64,000 nt of DNA from Sipunculus nudus (GCA_026874595.1 CM049313.1:65664159-65728158); one strand, 5' to 3'; counted from the stretch's first letter, positions 34,363-46,363 are shown. A program made the numbers and translations. The notes: generated by a model from the letters alone, not told the origin.

Positions 34363-36697
34363 TTGTCCCATCACATCTTTTAAGACAAAACAAAAGATTT
34401 AGAACTTTCATAAATAATATCTATATCATATATGCATTTACATTTCTTTTGGTACACATCCTTCATCCTGTGTATAAACAGGAGGCTTCCTATTACAGCA
34501 TCAATATACATGCAATATTGGAAAATTATTTTAACCTCAGTTTCAATTCTGTTGAATTCAATAATTTTCTCAGTATATTAAATTTTATTTAACATGCATG
34601 ATATATGATAAATCACTATGTGATGTTCACACGTCACCTGTGATTTTACCAGCCCTTCAATAATTTATTGTTTGGATACTGGTATTGACACTAGTTTGAT
34701 TATTATCATTTTTATTAATTAATAAGATGATTTGACAAAAACCTACTTTCAAAAGTTATAAAATCTCTGCTTGAGTAATACATACTTAGCAAGACCAAAA
34801 TTGCTACACGGTTCACATTTAAGCACTTGGAGATTCAAATCTTTCAAGGGGCAAAACAAACCATTGAACCAGTTTTAGTAACGTGTTAAACAGCTCACTT
34901 GTGAATGCAATTATGATATTCTTTCTGGCACAATGACCAGTAATTAATTAATCAATTTTTTTATCGTCGTAAATACATCTTTGGAAACGAAATCAATATT
35001 GTAAAAAACGCCCTGGATAAGGGTCCTTTAATTTTTCATTAACATTACTTTTTTTAATTAAAATAAAGGATCATAATAGCTTATAACATTCTCGATTATG
35101 ACAGATGATGATGCTAAAATACATTCATTCTAATATTAAAGTTAATTCACACTGGATTCTCCTGTCACACAGAAGAATTCTGAGTTTGCTAAACGAAACG
35201 TATCAAAATCCATAATTTATGGATGGTCCAGTTATGGAAGACAAGCATTGACATTGTAACAGCCTGTAATTATGTTTGGCGAGTCATTAGCTTGATATGT
35301 GTTGTAATTTTAGCAATTAATATAAAACAAGTTCAAGTTCGTCAGTGTTGGCGGACAGGAGACAATTAGAAATTCATCATCCCTGTATCTAGCAATTCTT
35401 GATCTGTCACAGTCGACATGTGAGGATACAAAGTGCTTTTAATAAAAAATTAGATAAAATTGTAACCGTTAGCCAAGGAATGATGAATGAATATGATAGA
35501 ACGTTCGCTCTGGTGCTTGAATTATTCTTTGTCGGAAGAGTGCGTCCGTTTCTCATTTACAGAGCTCCGGATGAAGGCATTACAATAATGACTTTTCTGT
35601 GCATTTAGAGATCGCTGCTGACGTCTTGTTAATAATATAGATCATGTTGTGTTTCTGTGGGTCTAGTCATTTAAGGGTCGTTAAGTAAGGGATACAAAAC
35701 CGGGCGCTTAACAGCCAGTCTCTTAAATTATTTGTACTATCGTCTAAAGACGGAGATTTTTGTGCTAAGCCAAATCGGGACTGGATTGATATGATATTTT
35801 AAACGGATATTTGACAAATTAATTAAAAAAAAGCTGCTCCAGTTTCTCAATTTGAAGTCCAACGATAAAATCAATTTTGATAGCTCTAATCACAAAAAAA
35901 ATGCGACAGAAAGATGGCCGTTATGTCCGTATGTTTCGAGGTGTGACAGGCCACTCAAGCATTCACCTCAACATTACCTTTTAGGCCCAGTCACAGCAGA
36001 GGATACAACCAGTTACGAAATATTACGACTGGCGGACAGTGGCGGATCTAGAGCGCGGCCCCCACCCCCCCTTTCAGCTAAAACTTCTCTCATTTTATCT
36101 ATTTCTTAAGTTTCCATATATAAAACTAATAAACAGCTGTGTGATTAACTTTTTTTATTAAGATAGTATCCAGACATTTCTAGTGAGGCAAATCGCTCCC
36201 ATATGCCAATAGAGCTCAGTCCGGGTTAGTGTCAACCGAAGACGAATTTACGGCTCCTCGGCTGATACTCTTACTCGCTCCCTGTACACTGCTGGGTCGG
36301 GTGCGCTGTATAGACCACGACAGCCGGTTAATTTGACATACGACTTGAACATTTCAAATATAATTACCACCAAAATTACTTTTAAAATATAATATTTTAC
36401 AAGTTATAAATATAGATGGGCCAAATTTTGAGAAAATATAATTATTATAGCCGGCTGTACATTAATAAACCCTACAACTCGCAAAAATTTGATTATGTTT
36501 TGCAAAAGTGAATAGTAGTTAAGGAACAGAAAATCCACACATCGTGTGTGACAGGTGCCTCATAATGTTCTCTTCACATTGCATATTTTAAAAAAATCCC
36601 CATATTGGAGGGGTGTCAGGTGTCTCGACAGTCGTAAGACCCTCGCTTGAGCACGTGACCAGTTACAGGATTGTCTAGGGAGGTTGTACCTTGGCCC
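34287..36697. other. (AT)n then non-coding spacer
   Basis: (AT)n occupies 34287-34358. Further on, a MITE end (CAGTGGCGGATCTAG) lies at about 36039. An open frame at 35399-35608 has no recognisable features. No gene supported. Confidence 0.4.
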
Positions 36698-36882
36698 TAA
36701 AGCCGGGGTTACACTACCCGACAATCGCGGGTCGCACGGTCCAACCGATAGTCGTAGCTGGACGCGCGACAAAGTTCGGCGACAAAACCCTGTTTACACT
36801 ACACGACTTTGCTGCTTACCGCGACAAAGTTCTGCGACAAAATCCTGTTTACGCTTAGCGACCATGCTCGGCCTTCCCCGTT
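36698..36882 (+). mobile_element. Putative left end of a PIF/Harbinger element
   Basis: TAA at 36698-36700 (a TWA-type target) is followed by AGCCGGGGTTACACTACCCG, a terminal-repeat-like start. A GCGACAAAGTT(C/T)(G/T)GCGACAAAA segment occurs twice (about 36769 and 36820). It lies directly before the HARBI1-like exon. No matching right end was found within the window. Confidence 0.5.
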
Positions 36883-37232
36883 TTGGAAATGGCGCCAGTT
36901 GTAAGCCGACAGCAGAAAAAACAAAAGAAAAAGAAGCTGGTTATTCTGGCAGGTGCGTATTTAATTTGCTCAAGGAGGAGGGAGAGGACCGTTTGGACTC
37001 GGTCCTGGCTCCAGAAGAGAGAAACGCATGGAGCATTCGATATCCTGATGAGCGAATTGAGAGAGGATGATGGAGGTGGATTTCTAAACTTCATGAGAAT
37101 GTCCCTCGGAATCTTTGATGACTTGATGGAGAAGGTGCATGGCACCACTCATTTCTAAACAAGACACCAAGATGCGAGCTCCCATTCCTCCAGGAGTCAA
37201 GTTGGCGATAACGCTAAGATTCTTAGCAACGG
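36883..37232 (+). pseudogene. HARBI1-like (PIF/Harbinger) nuclease, N-terminal exon, frameshifted
   Basis: Harbinger-type nucleases move PIF/Harbinger transposons and gave rise to the host gene HARBI1. From ATG at 36883 there is a lysine-rich start. Then come VWTRSWLQKRETHGAFDIL, ELREDD and FLNFMRMSLGIFDDLMEK, the order expected near the N terminus of this family. The frame then ends at TAA (37156-37158). The next frame carries on at once with ISKQDTKMRAPIPPG and LAITLRFLATG, followed by a good donor GTAAGATG at 37233. Thus a small insertion near 37136-37142 has broken the reading frame inside an otherwise intact exon. The DDE catalytic part would be in later exons; none are found, and an LTR lies 330 bases downstream. 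Confidence 0.85.
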
Positions 37233-37559
37233 GTAAGATGATAGGCCTACCGATTACAATTTATTAGCATCATATTTGTACATATCTTATAACTTCAAAA
37301 TATGAAAAAATCAAATAAAATTATAATATATATATACTTTTCTATATTCTATTATTTTTTTATATACAAATATATCAATATATATATATATATATCTTTA
37401 TTAATATACAATATATATATTTCCCACATACATATATATTATATTTAAAAATAAATCAGGGCGTCTTCCTTTTCGTCATTCCATATCCAACCCTCTGGCT
37501 CTGCCATTTTGATTGAAACCAGTGCCACATGACCTGAAAGCCTTTGTCCTATTGGATGA
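37233..37559. other. AT-rich spacer, former intron
   Basis: Several short (AT)n runs between the Harbinger exon and the LTR. Nothing else seen. Confidence 0.45.
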
Positions 37560-37977
37560 ACCGATTTTATATAGTTTTCAGTTTGCCTTTGGGATCACTA
37601 CCAGAACTTCACTTTTGGATTACAACAGATTGATTTTGTGATTGAATTGGACTATAATTCTCTGAGAAGATTTATGTGAACTGTTCATCTGGATTACATG
37701 CTTTAAAAGACTTATTGATATGTGACAGTTGTGTTATCCAGGTACTGTACAGTTTATAGTTTTACTGTGTAATTATTGATTTAGTGTATTGTAATGTTAG
37801 GTTTGTTTTAAGAATAAATTATAATTATTTGTTAACAAAAAAACACTGATTTCTTTATTCATCCCCCTAGACATTTCACGCTGCCTAGTGTTGCGGAATC
37901 TGATTTTCTTTTACCTCCGTAACTAAAATTAATGTTCGTCACGATTATGTGATTTGTTATCATAAAGTTCCGTAACA
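37560..37977 (+). mobile_element. 5'-truncated LTR, long LTR family
   Basis: The left border is approximate. It matches the copy at 22599-23437 through GAACTTCACTTTTGGA and TGAACTGTTCAT, carries AATAAATTATAATTATTTG, and has the common tail ending GTTCCGTAACA at 37977. The first half of the LTR, including the TATA region, is absent. Confidence 0.75.
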
Positions 37978-38029
37978 ATATCATAATGCGGTACCTAAAG
38001 CATAAGTCACATTAATCGCACAACACATA

Positions 38030-38560
38030 TATGACAGGTCTACGACAGAAAATTGGGGAAATTTCTGGAAAGTCGTGGGTGTGTCGTACGAAATTCAGGT
38101 GTTTTGCGACGAAAAAAAAACTGTCGTAGACCCTTGTTGAAGAATTTTGAATATGTATTTTTTTTTTCAGTGTCGCAGGTTTTTCTTTACGTCAGGCCGA
38201 TCTCGTAGGTCTGTTGTATGATGCCTTACGACTGTGTTACGGTACTGTGTTACGACTTTCTTACGATTTATTTTGGTTATCTGAGGCCTTAAAAAATCGT
38301 AGGACTTTCCTACGCAGTCCAACAATTGACGCACGTCCTACCTATGTACTACCGTTGAAGGTCATTCCTGCAACTGCCGTGGGTTTGTCTAAGGACTGTT
38401 TTTACGGCCTCCGTAAGAAGAACGTACGATAAGACTTAGATATCCCTGACAAATTTTCGAACGTCTGTCGTACAACATATATTATATTTGCGAAAAATTT
38501 CCTGAACCTACGACGATTCCATCTGTCGTTGTCTTGTTGTAAACCGTGCGACAGCGTATA
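38030..38560. other. GTCGTA/TACGAC word cluster
   Basis: GTCGTA, TACGAC, GTCGCA and close variants occur more than fifteen times in about 530 bases in both orientations, far more than in surrounding DNA. It may be the subterminal region of a DNA transposon, possibly the Harbinger copy upstream; I could not define ends. Confidence 0.5.
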
Positions 38561-38665
38561 GGTTATTTGTAACTTAGGGTTTACAAGCAAAATCGGGGAT
38601 ACAGTGAAGTGCCGTCAGAGGCACACCCTAGCAAACACGGACGTTTGGATATCGGTGCTGTATAC

Positions 38666-38873
38666 CAGAAGCGGATCCAGAAGGGGGGTCCAGGGGGTCT
38701 GGACCCCCCCCCCCCTGTTCACCCGAAGCAACCTTTTTTAAAGGGTTTTAGACGACATTTTGCGGTCTGGACCCCCGCTTTCCCGGACCTGATGACCTTT
38801 TTTTTTGGATTTTCATTAGTCCTCTTGTGACGAACCCCCCCCCCCTTTTCCTAAATCCTGGAACCGCCCCTGT
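38666..38873. mobile_element. GGATCC-ended MITE, copy 3
   Basis: Starts CAGAAGCGGATCCAG and ends GGAACCGCCCCTGT, flanked by TATAC on both sides (38661-38665 and 38874-38878). Closely related to 25670-25871, sharing CACCCGAAGCAACCTTTTTT and TTTTCCTAAATCCTGGA. Confidence 0.8.
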
Positions 38874-38878
38874 TATAC

Positions 38879-41589
38879 GCATACGTATATGCGTATAAAT
38901 ATAAAAACAATCCTTCCAAAATAATAAATGATACGTCTGATTCTGTGTACCGTACGCACATATGGAATTCTACCGTTATCATTGTGACCGCAAATGTTTT
39001 ATAGGTCTTAAAATCAGTAATTTTATTGGTTTTAATTTGTTTTATTTAAATTAAAGGAAATGTAAGTGCAATCTTGTTCCGTAATTAGCGACAGCCTCAA
39101 TTTCCTTAATTAGTCATAATGCTGTTTTGGAATCAATTCTGTTGTTCGTCTTAAAAGGGAGACGCTGTAATAAATTCCCGTGATAACACACGACAACATT
39201 TATCAAACGCATGTGTCTAACTTGAAATTTCTTTCTGACTCAGTTTTTCTTTTATATGTGTATATATATTTATAAATTACTGGTCATAATTAGCATTATA
39301 TGATACAAGAACCATTTATTCCTATTTTGTTCGGAAACAGACTGACGTAGGATTACACCATTAATAAATACATCCATAGCAAGACAATAAAACATTGACG
39401 CTTGTGAACGTATTTATCCGGGAACGAAAATGACAGAATTGAAGATCTTAGAGCTTTTGTCATCAACACGATTTAAGAACGGCACAACACTGGTTTTTTT
39501 AGGAAAAGTCCATACAATAACTTTAAAGATACTGATTTACAAGGCTACACAACCGTTAGCATTCCTTAGAATTCTAGTTTCACCTGAAGTGACTCTGCCC
39601 TTCAAGAGAAAAAAAAAACAGACAGGCATATAACCTAACCATTACCCAGACAAAGCAAGTTAGACAACTATATTATCTCCTCAAGTTGCTGAGAGATAGG
39701 TAGTTTCGTTTTAAACATTTCTGTTCTACCCAATGTCAATTTATGGGGTATATATTAGACTATCAACGAGCTGATGTTCCTCTGTGACATTTATCCTTGT
39801 AAAGTGCAAATTTATGTAGCATGTTATAGGCATGTCAGGTCAGGCGTTCAAGGCACGAAGCAGTCTGGGGGATTACGTGGGAAAATGCTATAATTAGCCT
39901 GGGGCCTATGGGCCAATTGATCACTCTTAAACAACTGTGCACAGCTTACCCGCAGGTCTAACAAAATGAGAAACATTTCCTATGTTATCACTTCTTTGAG
40001 TTTGTATTCCCCAGATTTCAGACTTTTAGTTTTTTTTCTTCTCATCATTAAGTAACGGTGTTCTTTAGGTATAGAGTTAATACAGATACTTCGATATTTT
40101 TTTATTGTATATTGTCATTTCAGGGTAATGATCCTTACAGTCATCGATATTTCATTTTAACTAGTGATATAACTTAAAACCCATCATGCGTTTGTGAAAT
40201 TAAGGGCTAAGTCTGTCGGTTCTGAAATGCTTGCGAGCATTTCAAGTCAGTCGGGGGTTTGTAACGGTATGGATATACGACACGGCGATACTCTTGAAAC
40301 AGTCACAAAGCAGGAAATTATCTACATTGGACCCTTATCGACCGAGAAGAAGCCGGGATAATATCCTCGGCTTGTCACGACCACGTCAATAGAATATAGA
40401 AGGATTTTACAATGTATAACAGTGAGCAATGTTTCGAATTTTTTTCTGGGCAAGCTACCCTCGAAAATATTCTAATAAGTAGCTAAATAAATAGAATTAT
40501 GCAGGCCTCTGCCATGTGGGTAGTTCTTAATGTGGAATACTCCACAACCTGTTTTTTTTTTGTGTTTGTATTCACTTTTCTTTCAATTTTCCCGTGTTGG
40601 ATCGGGGGATATGTGACTGCTCATTTGTGAATATTCCTGGAAGTCCTTCATGAGCCGGACAAACACCCATATCAAACCGACTTGTTTATCCATACCCGTT
40701 GTGCCTTGAACATTTCATGGAATTCCGTTCATGAATGCGGAAAAAATGATGTAAGAAAAGTGTAAAAATTAATTTAGTATTTTCCTAAATGATTAGTGAC
40801 CTGGTTTGAAAAAATAAATAAGTCATGCTTCCGTTATTTGAACAAAGTATCATTGATACCCTTTCTTCAGTTTGGACGATGTTTTCAGCTTCAACTGTTA
40901 TGATAGTTTTTCTTTATATGTGCAAGCGGCAGGCTAACGATCACGTGAATGAATTTGTTGTTCAGTAGTTCTCATTTATTGTAAACAGTTTTTACATGAT
41001 TCGCTGGAATGAGGATTTTGTTTGTCGTTGGGGAACTATGACTTTGAAAAAATCAAGAACGGTTTTTTAAAGGAGTTCCAGGAGCGATTGTAATTCCCAT
41101 CTGTCTGTGGTCTGTCGGTTAATGGCGATCAAGTTGCCGAAGTTATTAGCAGAGCTATATACAAGGAACCTTGAGAACAATGATTTTCCCGATATGCTGT
41201 AAGACATTTTCAAAAGTGTCAGCATATAAATATTTTATTCATTATAAATGCAGTCATTAAGACAAAGTAATATGTTCGGAAATGCAAGGCCTCCGCGACC
41301 AGTAAGTGATAATGAACCTTATTAGAGCTGTCCAAATTCTGTTTCATTCAATCCTATCCGACGCTGCTAATCTATGTGCTATCCTATTACCTATTGTACC
41401 AAAAGTTCACATTTCGTAGGAATAGAAGTAAAATTTTAGGGGCGTAGCCAAGGGACGTCTAAGGGGCCCAAACCCAACTTCGTATGCACCTATAAAAAAT
41501 ATCTAGTAATTCCTGACACGAAAAATCTGCTACATATATTGTGATGGTTATTTAATTTAATTATATAATTTGAACATGAGTCATCACTT
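38879..41589. other. Non-coding spacer
   Basis: A short perfect hairpin TGAAATGCT-TGCG-AGCATTTCA sits at about 40223-40244. GTAACGGTATGGATA at 40261 faces a TATCCATACCCGTTG at about 40687, perhaps a decayed 440-bp MITE. An open frame at 39430-39633 has no features. No gene supported. Confidence 0.4.
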
Positions 41590-42073
41590 AAAATGTGAAT
41601 ACGTCGTCGGCACTGTATTTATAATGTGTCTTCGGCATTGTAAACGTGAATATATGTCCAGCAATCAAATTGAAAACTCATATCGTTGGCACTGTAAATG
41701 TTAATATTATATCGGCATTTCTCCTTTTAACATTCTGTCGGCATTGTAATTTGAATATATTGATGCAACCGTTAATTTTAACATATTGTCGGCACTCATA
41801 CGTGAATATGTTGTCGGCAATATTATATCAATAGATGTTCGGCACTGTTAATGTTAATATATGTTCGGAACTATGAGCATGAATACAACGCTCTCACTCT
41901 TAATATATATATCAATGTAAATAAATTATCGGCAGTGTTGCCACTGCAAAGACTGTGAGCGTTCTGGTTATGAATATTTTCAATTTGCTCCAAATAAAAT
42001 ATTCTGTCGGCACTTGGGAACAAAATGCAAATACCAAGGTGTACCCATATGATGAAAATATTGATGAAAATAT
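41590..42073. repeat. Degenerate ~30-bp repeat with TCGGCACTGTAAATGTGAATAT core
   Basis: (T/G)TCGGCA followed by a GAATAT or TTAATAT word recurs about eleven times, for example at 41607, 41632, 41749, 41790, 41815, 41839, 41930 and 42007. Spacing is irregular, 24-80 bases. Similar words continue at about 42904, beyond the LTR, so the LTR was inserted into an older array. Confidence 0.6.
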
Positions 42074-42875
42074 TGTTACAGGTGCCCCTTTTATTGTGTG
42101 CAGCGGTCTTGCAGATGATTGTTTTATTGTGCACACGGATGTTCCATGTGTTGTTGGCATTTTGTTTGTGTGCCGCGCGCAGCTCATGTTGTGATGGCCT
42201 CGCCTGGCCAGGTATTGCATTCTCAGTTTAATCCGTACTAGTTGAACTCGTTGTTCTGGTATGTTCTTTGAACGCGTGTACTATGTTAGATTCTATAGAA
42301 AGTTCGAGCAGTGAAAGGTTCTCGACTGGAGGTAAAAGTTATAAATAGGGGGCTGTGTTTTACAGCGGACACGGAAGCGTGTGTGTCAGTTTGTGGGACC
42401 TATTCCGATTAGTGAGGCAATTATAGATTTTCTTCAGATTTACTTCTGGATTTTGTGACGAATCTTATTTGGTCTTCAGTTTACTTTCTGGATTGCTACA
42501 AGAGCTTTACATTGGACTGTTACCTCGAGGGACTTTGTGTGAACTTTTCATCCGGCTTATACATTTTAAAGGACTTATCGCTGTGACAGTGGTATCAAGG
42601 TACTCTGCACTTTGTTTATTTTACTGTGTGATTGTATTGATTTGTTGTTATACCGCTGTTATACTGTATTGTATTAATTTAGTGTATTGTAATGTTAGGG
42701 TTGTTTTAAGAATAAATTATAGTTATTTGTTAACAAAAAAAATCACTGACTTCTTTATCATTCCCCTTAGACATTTCACGCTGCCCAGTGTTACTGAATC
42801 TGATTTTTTTTTAATCCTTGACAAAATTTATGTTCATCACGCATATGTGATCTGTTGATATTAGGTTCCGTAACA
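42074..42875 (+). mobile_element. Complete solo LTR, long LTR family
   Basis: 802 bases from TGTTACAGGTGC to GGTTCCGTAACA, flanked by ATAT on both sides (42070-42073 and 42876-42879), the best candidate target-site duplication in the family. The start matches the first 12 bases of the LTR that follows the polypurine tract at 11916. TATA-like TATAAATAG at 42340 and AATAAATTATAG near 42711 mark the likely start and poly-A regions. No internal sequence remains, so it arose by LTR-LTR recombination. Confidence 0.88.
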
Positions 42876-42997
42876 ATATCTGTACTCAAAGTATGAATGT
42901 ACTGTCGGTATATATATGTTTGTCGAGGGTGTAACTGTATTATGTTAGGCTCTCCGACTATTAAAAGATCCTTGGCATACGAAATTAAAATATATTA

Positions 42998-43082
42998 CGG
43001 TGAAACCCTGGGCTGCGGACACCCTGCCATAATGGACAATTCGTTTGGTTCCTTGGCTGTCCGATGTAGAGGGGTTTCACTG
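42998..43082. mobile_element. Very short pogo-like MITE, 85 bp
   Basis: CGGTGAAACCC at the left and GGGGTTTCACTG at the right are inverted with one or two mismatches, with TA on both outer sides. The centre has GGACA words in both orientations. The size and TA target fit a Tc1/mariner-type miniature element. Confidence 0.7.
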
Positions 43083-44630
43083 TAATTAAATAAGTAGATG
43101 TTTGTGGAATATTGTAAGTATATTGTTAATCCGAATTAACCGCTGGCACACAGTATGAGCATTCACCGCTGTGAATATTAATGAAAAACCTGTGTCTCCA
43201 AACTTTCAGTGTACGGCTGTCACTCTCGATTTTCATATATTGATTTACCATGCAGTTATTGCTCTTTCAGTTAACAGCGTTCCAATGGTATGGCATCTGC
43301 GTACATTCGACTTTACAAAGATAGCTTTTTTGCTGTATTACAGAATAGTGCTATAGAAAAATCGGGGAAAATGTATTGTTAATACGATGTTACTGAGCGT
43401 GAGTTTTTTATCAGAGTGGCATGCAGCACAAAGGCAATAGGGTAATATATATGTCAATATATAGCTGTTAATCTTCCTTCCCCGTGAAATATCGACAAAT
43501 ACATCATGCCAAGAATACTGCAGATCACTGCAGAATGGAGTGTTGACTTTTCACAATGGCCACTGTCAGGTATGCCGCATTGGATAGGGGGTTGTTGTAG
43601 GGCTCTGGAATATTCATTTTTAGAGGCAGGGTGCTGTAATTTTGGATTCTTATAGTCCGTTGACACCATTATATTTTGCTTATGTAATCAGGGGGCAAGA
43701 ATAATATGTTTATCTTTAGGTCACGGTCAGTAGTGAATGGTTTAGCTTGGTCTGTTAGGCTGTAGCAATTACGCCAGGGGAACCAATTGTTTGATTTCTA
43801 TGTATGTTTAGCATAATATCAAACAAAATCAATATTATCAGTCAAATATATTTCAGATGGTGACCGATCCATGATATGTCCAAATGTTTGTTTGATCGGG
43901 TTTTTCGGAAGTAAATTGTTGATGTTGAATAAGGATGGTGGATCGCTTACAAGCTTAAATGAAATCTTAAATATTTAAATATAAAATGAAAATGAACTTA
44001 AATTTCATAATACATACGCCACCAAAACAAACACTGGTTTTAAATTATGTATACTCTATGTGGTTTCATATGAAATCAAAGAACTATTGGACTGACTTAA
44101 ATGAAGCTTGTTTGTCAGGGATCGTACCTTTATGTATGCGTAAATCCAGTTTTCTGTATGGTTCGGATTTTACGTTGATTTTGAATTTGGAGAATAATTG
44201 GACTCAACAGACCGTACAAACCTTAAATTATGATTCATCATTCAAATATAATTTAAATACATCCGTAAGTAAGTGGCGATGATTTCTCATCGATTAATCT
44301 ATCTGTTCACAATTAACTGATTAAGCACGTTTGTGATGTATGACATGTGCATGGGATCGACTAAACGAAGATCCCGTTTGATCTTGTATTTCAGAAAATG
44401 ATAGAGATATTGTTTGTCCAATGGCCGGAAAAAAAGTATTGATATTACGCCGTTGTTGAGTTACCAGGGTTTGATAAAGCCAGCATACACCGTCAGCCGG
44501 AGCAGATTGGCGAGACCCGTTGTGTCCACAAAACAGTTTATACTCCTCTTATAGAATTTCGAAAAGAGCGTGTGACCCCTTTTACTGCCAAGTTGTAGTA
44601 TTAGAGAAGCAATGTGCACCATTAAAACCT
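43083..44630. other. Non-coding spacer
   Basis: An open frame at 43986-44282 shows no recognisable domain. No element ends seen. Confidence 0.4.
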
Positions 44631-44880
44631 CGGGAGCGGGGTGGTGTAATGGCAAAGGTGCCGGACTTGCGATCATAGGTTCGAATCCCGTAACCTCTCA
44701 CAACTTCGCTAAGGCCCTTAAACTATGTCTCAGGTACAAGTGTGCTAATATCCACACAGCATTATAATTGGGTACCGGGTTAAGTGCCATCTGCGTATGG
44801 CGGGCCCTAGCGAATCCAAAAACGGTGGACTCTACAACGTCCCCAGGCAGTTACCACTGGGACTTATACTTTTAAAACAA
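44631..44880 (+). mobile_element. tRNA-derived SINE (family 4)
   Basis: The head has TGGTGTAATGGCAAAGG and a perfect B box GGTTCGAATCC at 44678. The body includes CCGGGTTAAGTGCCATCTGC and CCCCAGGCAGTTACCACTGG. The spacing of the two boxes is shorter than in tRNA. No second copy in this window. Confidence 0.6.
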
Positions 44881-45096
44881 ATGCAGCAGAAATCTATTAT
44901 CCGTTAGATTGAAATAGACTGACATATTCATACAAATTTAGCGCCGAGCCTTTGTCCACTGCGGAAGAACATTCTGCCACTTTAATATTCCTTGGTTGTC
45001 TATACAACCCTGTAAAATCAGTGCAAAAGTGCTTTCATCTTTGGGTGTTAGGGCATTTATTTGTATTATAAAGTTTGTGCTGGTAATATAGACAAT

Positions 45097-45128
<32 letters not shown>

Positions 45129-45410
45129 GTTTGCATAAATCTGATAATATACTGGTAATATAATCGATAAGTGGCTCCGGGTATGCGTTTTAAACCGTGG
45201 TATATATTTGTATTTCGGCAGTTAAATGTTTTTAGAAAAGGGTCATAAAAAGATAATAGATTGGACATAAACAAAGATAGTAAATGGTTCATAAAAGATA
45301 TAAAAATTGGTGGTCCAAAGAGGCAGTGAAAATCATATAATGAGTGGTATGGAAGGCTCATTAACTAGACATAGATGGAAAATCTATGGATACATGTCCG
45401 CACAAAATTG
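44881..45410. other. Non-coding spacer
   Basis: A short (CA)n/(TA)n run at about 45098-45128. No gene recognised. Confidence 0.4.
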
Positions 45411-45560
45411 CCTCCGCCAGGAGGTGTGCAATCATTTCCGTTCGTGTGGGTGTGTGTGTGTGCATGTATGTTTGTAGGTTTGTTCGAAACATGACACACG
45501 CAGTCAAGAACGGAATATCATGAAATTTTCATTGCTGCATTCGAAAATGCATTAACTTTG
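45411..45560 (+). repeat. Dispersed repeat starting CCTCCGCCAGGAGG
   Basis: The palindromic start CCTCC-GCCA-GGAGG is followed by a (TG)n stretch and a GTTTGTTCG segment, then ATCATGAAATTTTCATT. This is the opposite end of the repeat type at 16177-16392. Right border uncertain. Confidence 0.5.
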
Positions 45561-46304
45561 CCAACGGAAAACGAGGCATTTGTGACGAACGACCAGAGGA
45601 TATTAAACGTCGCACACTTTTATACGATATTTCGTTTTGTTTTGTTGATTAACAAACACTTGGCATAGTATTGTTTTCTTAGCAGCCTTTCTTATAAATC
45701 TGAAAGACAAGTGATTTTATTCCGATAGCTAAAAACTATTTTTATCGAGACAAATTAATTTCAGCAGTGTGAAAGTATAAATGTTAAGATTTGTAATATA
45801 ATAGTTTGGGTTCTTCAATAAATCATTAGTACTAAGGAAAAGAGAAAAAAGAATTAAAATATTTGTGTCAGCTTCTAAAATTTTAATAAAGAGACAAGGA
45901 TTTAATGAAAAGTAAATATACTGAACATGTTTTCGAACTGTGTTATGTTAGATTACATTCTACACTGGAACCTAATATAACTCCGTGTGGTCGTCCATTT
46001 TCTGGTTACGACGCTGTCTACATAGTTTTGATGAACATAATTTATCGGGAAAAATCGTCGCTACTGTTGTTTTATTCTTATGTAAATACAGGGAAGGACC
46101 TTTAATTTATTCATGTTAAAACTATGATTTCCAAACTTTTCTAAACTACCATGCCTTTCTCCTGTAATAATTCAAAAGTAAATGATAATTTTTATAAAAT
46201 TCCATTTAAAATTTATATTTATCGGATTAAATTCTATAAAAGTTATACCCCCAAGTGATGAAAAAATACTTTCGGTCTCCAATTTCAGTCTTAACATTTT
46301 CGAA

Positions 46305-46363
<59 letters not shown>

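Noticed and set aside
10117-34592. Open frames encoding runs of alternating Ile-Tyr (for example near 10260, 14970, 28346 and 34287)
   Set aside because: They are translations of (AT)n microsatellites.
36684-37070. A 128-codon open frame overlapping the HARBI1-like exon
   Set aside because: It is in a different frame from the recognisable nuclease sequence and has no domain of its own.
38879-41589. A 440-bp MITE bounded by GTAACGGTATGGATA (40261) and TATCCATACCCGTTG (about 40687)
   Set aside because: The inverted match is short and imperfect and there is no clear flanking duplication, so it is only mentioned in the spacer entry.
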